Positions 1-6,500 of a stretch of DNA of 64,000 nucleotides are shown here, one piece after another. The translations under genes and the position numbers were made by a program. Source of the stretch: Roseibium album (GTDB lineage Bacteria; Pseudomonadota; Alphaproteobacteria; Rhizobiales; Stappiaceae); NCBI GenBank assembly GCA_001404055.1, contig CXTY01000006.1:104782-168781 (forward strand). The letters run 5' to 3'. Below the pieces are notes generated by a model. That model had not been told where the DNA came from. It saw only the letters and a list, made by a program, of their open reading frames with translations, and ran no database searches. Each line of letters opens with the position of its first letter. Position 1 is the first letter of the stretch.

Positions 1-587
1 CACTGCAAGACGACTGCCAGAACCACAACTATAATCATGGAAATCGCCATACAAATATTTATTGCCCTGTGAACTCGCGGCGACAAATCCAACCGGTGGA
101 GTGTCACCCCCACCCAAAGCCAAACAAAGTGGATAGGTAGCCAAATGGCGTTCATTACCAAGAACTTCAGGCCAACCTCTGTCATGTAGTCTTCAGGTAA
201 AAAAGCGAAGCCGGTAAACAAGGCTGTGTTCACAGCGTAGGCTTTGGGATTGAAGATTTGTAGAATGACGCCTCCCAGAACTCCGGGTGGGCGCGCACGC
301 TCAATGAATGCCAAACGCGCACCAGCGAATGCAATCCGCAGCGCCAAATAGGTGAGATAGCAAAAGGAAACAGCAAAGAGCAGAGTTCGAACGCGCGGGT
401 CGGCCAAGATCAATGCCCCGAGGCCACTCACAACAATGAACGCCACGAGGTTGGAGCCAAGAAAGAGGCCGCCAACATACTGACTGCCCGATCGAAATCC
501 GAAACCAGCTCCGACACCGGCAGTCGAAAGAACACCCGGGCCAGGAGTTATGATGAGAAAGAAGACGGCGGCGGCAAAACCCAACAT
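1..587 (-). CDS. LysE/RhtB family amino-acid exporter, C-terminus beyond the window edge
   Basis: Reading the minus strand from the ATG at 587 gives an open frame to the window edge, about 195 residues, starting MLGFAAAVFFLIITPGPGVL. The TPGPG signature in the first membrane helix, the later helix with NPKAY and several hydrophobic segments are typical of the LysE/RhtB family, whose members run about 200-210 residues, so only the last few residues are missing. Family members are inner-membrane exporters of amino acids or their derivatives. The substrate cannot be told from the sequence. An in-frame stop lies just upstream of the ATG, which fixes the N-terminus. The gene is followed upstream by about 190 bp without a gene and then a 2-oxoglutarate hydroxylase on the same strand. 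Confidence 0.85.
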   Translation of the reverse strand, partial: MLGFAAAVFFLIITPGPGVLSTAGVGAGFGFRSGSQYVGGLFLGSNLVAFIVVSGLGALILADPRVRTLLFAVSFCYLTYLALRIAFAGARLAFIERARPPGVLGGVILQIFNPKAYAVNTALFTGFAFLPEDYMTEVGLKFLVMNAIWLPIHFVWLWVGVTLHRLDLSPRVHRAINICMAISMIIVVVLAVVLQ

Positions 588-776
588 CGCGTTAGTTCAC
601 TCTTCTTGACCAGACACTGGATGGGTCTTTAATGGTTGTTCCTGCAGTTTCAGGCTTTGCTGCACTTTGAAGGGGTCCGTTTTGCCGCGATGTTATCGAT
701 CCCATATTGGCAAGCCGAAAGGACCGCACCCGTCAAGCGTAGCTCTGCCGACGTAGTCTGAGTATTGTGCGTCCAA

Positions 777-1577
777 CTACTCGGCGGCCTGTTTGTAGGC
801 TCTGGCGAATTTTATCAAGGCGTCATCGTCGCAAGCTTCGATCGGTGTGAAGTCCTGATGCGCGATCCAATCCGCTCGTGTGGGCGTGCGGATGTAGTTC
901 GAAACCGCATTGAGCGTCAGGTAAACTATCTTGCGCGGGAAAGGTGTGATATTGCCCGCCGAACCATGCACCAGGTTTCCGTGGAAGATCAAAACCCCTC
1001 CTGGCTTGCCAGTGGGGGCAACCAGGCCGCCTTCGTCCACCAACTTGGTGACCGTCTCGTTGTCCAGTGTCCAAAGCGGATAACTCGTTGTTGAGGTGTC
1101 GTGGCCGGCTGCGAGTACCCCGTGCTTGTGGCTTTTCGGGATCAGCATGAGCGGTCCATTAAACGCGAAGACCTCGTCGAGGAAGACCGAGATGTTCATG
1201 GCTCGAGGTTCAGGCATACCGTCGTCGCGCGCCCAGGTGCCATAGTCTTGATGCCACTGCCAGACATCACCGGTGAAGCTGGCCTTGGCGTTGATCTTGT
1301 ACTGATGCATGTACACTTTTTCGCCAAACACCTGCTCCAAAGGCTCAATCAGGCGCGGATGTTGCCCGAGAATTCCGAACGCCTCGTTGTAGGTATGGGC
1401 AGCAAACGCCGTTCTTGGAGCACCTGACGTTTCTCGCCAGACCTCGGGGCGGTCCTGATCGTAGATGCGCTCGGCCTCCGCTTTCAGAACAGCGACTTCT
1501 TCTGGTGAGAACGCTTCGGGCAGAAAAATCCAGCCCTCCTCATCAAATTGCTTGATCTGCTCTTCTGTCAGTTTCAT
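777..1577 (-). CDS. Phytanoyl-CoA dioxygenase (PhyH) family Fe(II)/2-oxoglutarate hydroxylase, EctD-like
   Basis: A 266-residue protein with the non-haem iron facial triad visible as H109-x-D111 (in WQWHQDYGTW) and H204 (in LVHGS). R215 is the likely 2-oxoglutarate-binding arginine. The stretch around the first motif, including DDGMP, closely resembles the ectoine/proline hydroxylase branch of the PhyH family. These soluble enzymes couple 2-oxoglutarate decarboxylation to substrate hydroxylation. The ATG at 1577 has an AGGAG-type ribosome site just upstream. A GntR regulator lies 29 bp upstream on the same strand and a divergent NAD(P) oxidoreductase follows, so the three probably share a substrate. 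No ectoine biosynthesis genes are present, so ectoine itself is not supported as the substrate. Confidence 0.85.
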   Translation of the reverse strand: MKLTEEQIKQFDEEGWIFLPEAFSPEEVAVLKAEAERIYDQDRPEVWRETSGAPRTAFAAHTYNEAFGILGQHPRLIEPLEQVFGEKVYMHQYKINAKASFTGDVWQWHQDYGTWARDDGMPEPRAMNISVFLDEVFAFNGPLMLIPKSHKHGVLAAGHDTSTTSYPLWTLDNETVTKLVDEGGLVAPTGKPGGVLIFHGNLVHGSAGNITPFPRKIVYLTLNAVSNYIRTPTRADWIAHQDFTPIEACDDDALIKFARAYKQAAE

Positions 1578-1606
1578 GTCGGTTCTCCTCGCTGATCCAT
1601 TTGGAT

Positions 1607-2335
1607 CTAGTTGTCATGCATCTGGCCGATCCGTTGTCGGATCTCTTCTCCAGCGCGCCGAGCGTGTTCTTTTGAGCGTGCCTCCGCCAGTTCCGCATCC
1701 CCAGACAGAACCAGAGCGGCAATTTCAGCGTGTTCATTCCAAATGACTGATCTGTGGTCTTCGTCGTCCAGAACGGCTGCCATGGAACGCGTGAATTGCG
1801 GCCATTGCTCGGAAACCGTAAACGCAATCTCCGGATTGCCTGAAAGGTTGTGCAATGCCTTATGGAACGCGACGTCGGCGCGCACCATCTCCATCGTGTT
1901 CGTGTCTGACGGCAGCGCTGCGCCCGCATCCAGGGCGGTCTGCAAGGTGTCCAATTCGGCTGTCTGCGCACTTCCCTGTGCCACCCGCATTGCCGCTAGC
2001 CGGGCTGCCAAACCATCGAGCACTTCGCGTACTTGATAAAGGTGCCAAATCTGCGTTGCGTCCAATGGCGCCACAGCCAAGCCCTTGCGACCATGCTGTA
2101 CGACCAGTCCTTGATGCTTAAGCACCTGCAGCGCATGACTTACGGGCTGGCGCGAAACATCTAGTAACTCTGCGACCCGGCCCTGCGTCAAACGTTCCCC
2201 TGGCGGCAGGCGACCTGCCGAGATCGCTTCAACCAATCTGCCGTGGACCAGATCTATGAGGGCGGGTTCCGGCTTGAGCGGGTCAAGCATTGTGGCGTTT
2301 TGCTTTTCTCTGACTTGAATATCTTGTGTTGACAT
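1607..2335 (-). CDS. GntR family transcriptional regulator, FCD type
   Basis: A 242-residue repressor-type protein. Residues about 25-92 form the GntR winged helix (VAELLDVSRQPVSHALQVLK is the recognition region) and the rest is an alpha-helical FCD ligand-binding domain with His and Asp residues suited to binding a metal and a carboxylate. It sits between a PhyH-type hydroxylase on its own strand and a divergent NAD(P)-dependent oxidoreductase. The gene therefore most likely controls both, through the quasi-palindrome in the divergent intergenic region. The ATG at 2335 is used; a second in-frame ATG 15 codons in (MLDPLKPEP) is an alternative start. The ligand is unknown. Confidence 0.88.
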   Translation of the reverse strand: MSTQDIQVREKQNATMLDPLKPEPALIDLVHGRLVEAISAGRLPPGERLTQGRVAELLDVSRQPVSHALQVLKHQGLVVQHGRKGLAVAPLDATQIWHLYQVREVLDGLAARLAAMRVAQGSAQTAELDTLQTALDAGAALPSDTNTMEMVRADVAFHKALHNLSGNPEIAFTVSEQWPQFTRSMAAVLDDEDHRSVIWNEHAEIAALVLSGDAELAEARSKEHARRAGEEIRQRIGQMHDN

Positions 2336-2348
2336 CGAAGTTGCTATC

Positions 2349-2382
2349 TTTGAATTTGGAATTCCGAATGCAGAATTTCAAA
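2349..2382. promoter_or_regulatory. Quasi-palindromic operator candidate between GntR and oxidoreductase genes
   Basis: TTTGAA (2349-2354) and TTCAAA (2377-2382) are mirror arms around an AT-rich core that also contains the perfect palindrome GGAATTCC (2358-2365). The site lies in the short divergent gap between the GntR gene (start 2335) and the oxidoreductase (start 2424). It is the natural place for autoregulation and control of the neighbour. Binding by this GntR is inferred, not shown. Confidence 0.4.
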
Positions 2383-2423
2383 TTGTGCTGAGCGTGTCAA
2401 GAAACGCGCTGAAAGGGAGGCGC

Positions 2424-3734
2424 ATGTTCGTTTATGAGGAACTTCTGGCGCGAGCAGAGGAGAAAAATCCGGTGCGGGTTGGATTGATCGGCGCCGGCAA
2501 GTTCGGGTCGATGTTTTTGAGCCAGGTACCAACCACGCCCGGACTGCGGGTAGCAGCTATAGCGGATCTGCGTCCTGACAACGCTCGCAAGGCATGCACC
2601 GAAGTCGGTTGGTCTGACGAGTTGATCAGGGAGGTCGCCTTTACCGATGACGCTATGACCATGATGGCGCGCGACGATGTGGATGTTGTTGTTGAAGCCA
2701 CCGGCAACCCTGTCGTGGGCGTGGTTCATGCACGTGAGGCAATCCGGCAAGGACGGCATATCGTTATGGTCAATGTCGAGGCCGATGTGCTGGCTGGAGC
2801 CCTCTTGGCACAAGAAGCGCGCGAAGCGGGCGTGGTCTATTCCATGGCCTATGGCGATCAACCCGCCCTGACCTGCGAATTGGTAGAGTGGGCAAGGTCC
2901 TGCGGTTTCAACGTTGTGGCAGCTGGCAAGGGCACAAAATATCTGCCCAACTACCATGGCTCCACGCCGGACACGGTATGGGAACACTACGGTCTGACTG
3001 CAGCCCAAGCAGCAGAGGCCGGGATGAACGCGCAAATGTTCAACAGTTTTCTCGATGGCACCAAGTCCGCGCTGGAAATGGCTGCGATTTCCAATGCTAC
3101 TGGCCTTACTTCCCCCGCAGACGGGTTATCGTTTCCTCCTGCCGGGATGGATGATCTGGCGCATGTTTTGCGGCCGGTCGCAGAAGGCGGTCAACTTGAG
3201 CGGAAAGGCATGGTTGAAGTTGTATCCTCGTTGGAACGCGATGGCCGACCAGTTTTTCGGGATCTTCGCTGGGGAGTTTATGTGGTCATCGAAGCGCCGA
3301 ACCCCTATGCCGCGGCGTGCTTCCGGCAGTACGGTATGAACACGGATGCCAGCGGACGTTATTCTGCGATGTACAAGCCGTTCCACCTTATAGGACTGGA
3401 GTTGAATGTCTCGATCTTGTCCGCAGCTTTGCTCGGCAAGGCAACCGGATCTACTTTGACTTTCGAGGCCGATGTCGCGTCGACCGCCAAGCGTGACTTG
3501 GTTGCCGGAGACTTGCTCGATGGAGAAGGCGGATCGACCGTCTGGGGCAAGCTATTGCCTGCACAAAACTCACTAGATCTGCATGCGCTGCCGATAGGCC
3601 TATCCCATGGTGCGAGGCTCAAAAACAACATCGCCGCCGGCCAGACTGTCACCTGGGCAGATGTTGACATCGACGACACCGCTGACGCCGTGAAAATTCG
3701 CCGCGAGATGGAGAGGCATTTCAGAAAGTCCTAG
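2424..3734 (+). CDS. Homoserine-dehydrogenase-like NAD(P) oxidoreductase with C-terminal SAF domain
   Basis: 436 residues from the ATG at 2424, chosen because AGGGAGG lies directly upstream; a GTG at 2385 is in frame but has no such site. The N-terminus carries a Rossmann fingerprint (VGLIGAGKFGSM, residues 19-30). The middle is a predicted homoserine-dehydrogenase-like catalytic region, and the last 80 or so residues resemble a SAF domain. Proteins of this build act as sugar-acid or related hydroxy-acid oxidoreductases/isomerases in several catabolic operons. The true substrate here is not evident. It is divergent from the GntR regulator and PhyH-type hydroxylase, which suggests one small catabolic pathway. 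It is not a biosynthetic homoserine dehydrogenase, since it lacks the ACT domain and amino-acid biosynthesis neighbours. Confidence 0.8.
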   Translation: MFVYEELLARAEEKNPVRVGLIGAGKFGSMFLSQVPTTPGLRVAAIADLRPDNARKACTEVGWSDELIREVAFTDDAMTMMARDDVDVVVEATGNPVVGVVHAREAIRQGRHIVMVNVEADVLAGALLAQEAREAGVVYSMAYGDQPALTCELVEWARSCGFNVVAAGKGTKYLPNYHGSTPDTVWEHYGLTAAQAAEAGMNAQMFNSFLDGTKSALEMAAISNATGLTSPADGLSFPPAGMDDLAHVLRPVAEGGQLERKGMVEVVSSLERDGRPVFRDLRWGVYVVIEAPNPYAAACFRQYGMNTDASGRYSAMYKPFHLIGLELNVSILSAALLGKATGSTLTFEADVASTAKRDLVAGDLLDGEGGSTVWGKLLPAQNSLDLHALPIGLSHGARLKNNIAAGQTVTWADVDIDDTADAVKIRREMERHFRKS

Positions 3735-4373
3735 TGGCGTTCCGAGGGCAGATTGCAATGACCAGAGCCGCACGTACCTTTGTATATTTCCAGTGTTCTG
3801 GTCAGTGAGGACTTTCCGGTGAACTGCACCGAAGGCTCACTTTGCACCCATATTGAAAGCAGTCGCTAGGGCCCCAACCGGACCATGGCGCTCGGCGCAG
3901 CCAATGTCCGCTCCAAGCCCGCATTGTTGAAAAAGCCTGTATTGCCCAGGTGTCAAAGTGCTGGGTCACGCATTGTTTTTGAACCGCAGTTTCGGTGATG
4001 ACAGGCCGATAATGCGATGCACGGGCACTGCTTCGGCTACCGATCAGATTTCCGCAAGATCTCAACTTTGGTTTTTTCAGATTGGACTAAAGGCTTTGGG
4101 ATTCAATTTCTGGAGTCAGACTGGAAAAATTCCGGGAGCCCCTCCCGCCAGCGGCGATGTCTCCGGATACGATCCCAAAATATCTGACTGGGTACTGTGC
4201 AGGTTTCATATCAGATGCGCAGTACTGCTGATGTCGCCCGGTACCCACATGGCTTCAGTCATAAAATATCCCGCCAACCGGTGTCGCGGACGGTTTTAAT
4301 TGGGGCATCTGCTGCTTACCAAACACCGATTCAACTGTTGATTTGGCACTCGTCCATGGCTTGAATAGAGCAA
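3735..4373. other. About 640 bp without a convincing gene
   Basis: Short open frames on both strands have no recognisable family, no good ribosome sites and poor codon use. A stretch near 3890-3915 (minus strand GCGGACATTGGCTGC) resembles the decayed intergenic repeats seen elsewhere in the window. No terminator-like hairpin with a T run was found. Confidence 0.5.
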
Positions 4374-5087
4374 TTACCAATTAGTATTTTCTTTGCTCGA
4401 TAGTTCGCGGATGCTGATTTCAAGCAGGCTGACAATATCTCTATTTCTAACATTCAGGTAATGATAAGTACCCGTTTGATAGAGCACCGGAGCGAGTTTG
4501 ATCATATTCGTAGTTGCCGGGTAATCCTTTGCTAAAATCTCATCGGCGCTGCTTTCCGTGGCGATCGCGACATCGATACGCCCCCTCGCCAACATCCTCA
4601 TGAGATCAGGATAGGTTGCAACTTCAACCGCACTCCTCCCCGACAGAAAACCTTTCGCCCATCTCACGCCTGTCACATACCCAACTTCAAGCCCGGCGAG
4701 TTCCTTGACGCTCCCGCCAAAAGTCTTTGCCAACGCAGGGTTTGTCGAATAGGCGAAACCTCGAAGTGTGTTCACCGGCTCACCCACTCGAACGAGGTTG
4801 AGATGATTTTTCTCAATAGCCGGCACACGGGCCGCATCACCGTCTAATTCTCCAGAATCGGACCATACGATGGACCGTTGCGCCGGGAGCGGAACAAATT
4901 CGACCATCAATCCAGCGTGCATATAAACTTGGGCCAGCCGCTTGATCGCAGTCGCATGACCGATGCTACCTATTATGTAACCGATGCGGTAGACCTTGTC
5001 CTGAGCCTCTGTCGCGAGACCGGGCAGTGTATTCACCAGGCTAAAAAGAATAGTGAAAACAAAAGCTACCTTGCGATGATGCCGCAT
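4374..5087 (-). CDS. Periplasmic solute-binding protein, SBP_bac_3-like
   Basis: 237 residues with a Sec signal peptide (hydrophobic VAFVFTILFSLVNTLPGLA, cleavage likely after residue 26). The mature part has the two-lobe pattern of family 3 binding proteins: YRIGYIIGS at the start, ELAGLEVGYVTG in the hinge and LARGRIDVAIAT in lobe two. Such proteins bind amino acids or small polar solutes in the periplasm; some relatives act as sensory domains instead. No ABC ATPase or permease lies nearby. Upstream on the same strand are a COG2984-type binding protein and a sensor-MFS fusion, 328 bp away across an intergenic repeat, so co-transcription is possible but unproven. Confidence 0.72.
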   Translation of the reverse strand: MRHHRKVAFVFTILFSLVNTLPGLATEAQDKVYRIGYIIGSIGHATAIKRLAQVYMHAGLMVEFVPLPAQRSIVWSDSGELDGDAARVPAIEKNHLNLVRVGEPVNTLRGFAYSTNPALAKTFGGSVKELAGLEVGYVTGVRWAKGFLSGRSAVEVATYPDLMRMLARGRIDVAIATESSADEILAKDYPATTNMIKLAPVLYQTGTYHYLNVRNRDIVSLLEISIRELSSKENTNW

Positions 5088-5230
5088 CTTCGGTCAAGCT
5101 CCAAGACATGAGAACCGATCTTTATTTCAGAATGTTAGCCTTTTTTGTCTGCAATTCGAAAGACATTCAGATATCTTGGAGTTGTTAGGCGCGAAAGTCC
5201 TTGCGATCTCCCCGGTTCTCTCCTTGAGTC

Positions 5231-5330
5231 GGAGTGCAGCGAACTCACACTTCCCGCCCAGATTGCGCGTTGTGAAAAACGGTCCACATCGGCACTTCCG
5301 GCCCAAACCTGACTTAGGTGGGAACCGATC
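5231..5330 (+). repeat. Dispersed intergenic repeat, copy A
   Basis: The stretch runs through GCGAACTCACACTTCCCGCC (5239-5258) and then GTTGTGAAAAACGGTCCACA (5268-5287) and CGGCACTTCCGGCCC (5290-5304). Close relatives occur inverted at 58328-58350 and 63405-63480, and the first half occurs at 9499-9521 and 63316-63335. Read in one frame, copies give NGPH(R/H)HFRP-like peptides, but no ribosome site or start supports translation. It is best seen as a short non-coding repeat placed between genes. Confidence 0.6.
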
Positions 5331-5415
5331 AAAGGTCTGCCCCGCTGTATCCGCTACGGTTTCGGCAAGAGCACCAATATTTCTTTTAAGGAAAGAACGC
5401 GGAGCTGAGCGCGCC

Positions 5416-6432
5416 TCAGTTTGTCACGGCCTCAGCTATCTGCAGGAAGGCAAAGGGTGGGATCCGGTCCAGCTTCCTTGCGACATCCATGTTGACCACA
5501 TAGGCAAAATCTGTCGCACGCACAATTGGCAGGTCGCCGGGGGTCGCGCCGTCTCGCAGGATTTTGAGAGCCTGGCCTGCGGCGAGCTGACCGACATCGT
5601 AGTAGCGCGCCGCAATCGACAAGAGCGCCTGTTTTTCCCTGACAAGGCTCTCATATGGGCTGACAATGGCAATGCCGTTTTCCACCGCGGATGAGGTATA
5701 AAGATCGCCGTTCTTGCGTAGATAGGAACTAGAACCGAGATAAATCCATTCAACGCCCTTTTTGCGAAGCTCTGCCATGCGCTCCGGGATCGTCCCCGGG
5801 TCAGGCGCGCCTTCGTTGCCCGGGTCGAGCTCCAGCGCCACCAGCTCGATCCCTAGCGTCGGGGCCAACGCTTCCAGCTCCTTTTTCTTGATCGCCGAAT
5901 TGCGCTCATTGGAATTGTACAAGAGCCCAAGTTTTGAAAATGCCGGATCGTATTGCCGGATGACCTCGATATTGACGCTTTCCGGTACCCGGTTGAATGT
6001 GCCGGTAACGTTTTTCCGCCCGCTTGCCTCGAAACTTTCGGCGATGTTCGTTCCGAAAGGATCGGCAACGACCGTAAAAACGACCGGGATGTTGGAACTG
6101 ATGCGATCGGGCCTGCTATCCTCCAGCGTTCCGATCAATCCCATCGTCACGCTGGTGCCAAAGGTCAAGACCAGGTCCGGACGTGTTTCGTTGATCTCCG
6201 CGACAATGGCCGACAATTGCGCTTTGTCCTGATTGATGTCCCTGACGACCACACTTGCCGGAAAACCGCTGTCGGCGATTGCGGTCTTGAAACCTTCACA
6301 CAGATGTTCGCAACCCTCATAGAAAATCCCGAGGATCGTGCGCCGGTCTTCCGCAAAAGACGACGGAACGAAAGCTATTACCATTGAGGCGAAGAGAAGC
6401 AGACTGCGCAGTCCAGGCACACTATCCCCCAT
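5416..6432 (-). CDS. COG2984 (TrpX/DUF534-like) periplasmic ABC-type substrate-binding protein
   Basis: 338 residues with a signal peptide (LRSLLLFASMVIAFVPSSFA, cleavage about residue 27). The mature protein matches the ABC_sub_bind family: DLVLTFGTSVTMG, a TGTFNRVP stretch after the first lobe, KLGLLYNSNERNS, and IYLGSSSYLRKNG. Known members deliver aromatic or other small solutes to ABC permeases. Here no ABC permease or ATPase is nearby. Instead the gene follows a sensor-MFS fusion by only 68 bp on the same strand, so its partner may be that protein. The ATG at 6432 is preceded by GGAAAG. The ligand is unknown. Confidence 0.85.
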   Translation of the reverse strand: MGDSVPGLRSLLLFASMVIAFVPSSFAEDRRTILGIFYEGCEHLCEGFKTAIADSGFPASVVVRDINQDKAQLSAIVAEINETRPDLVLTFGTSVTMGLIGTLEDSRPDRISSNIPVVFTVVADPFGTNIAESFEASGRKNVTGTFNRVPESVNIEVIRQYDPAFSKLGLLYNSNERNSAIKKKELEALAPTLGIELVALELDPGNEGAPDPGTIPERMAELRKKGVEWIYLGSSSYLRKNGDLYTSSAVENGIAIVSPYESLVREKQALLSIAARYYDVGQLAAGQALKILRDGATPGDLPIVRATDFAYVVNMDVARKLDRIPPFAFLQIAEAVTN

Positions 6433-6500
6433 GAGCTTTCCGAGGTGATCTTTTCCAAAAGACTAACTCAGGTCAGTCGCGAATGCACGTTAACGCTGCA

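Noticed and set aside
777..1577. Ectoine hydroxylase EctD proper
   Set aside because: The EctD-like motif is only partly matched (HQDYGTW in place of HSDFETW) and no ectABC genes are near.
5176..5694. 172-residue plus-strand frame with an NGPHRHFRP-like peptide
   Set aside because: It reads through a dispersed intergenic repeat and into the antisense of the COG2984 gene.
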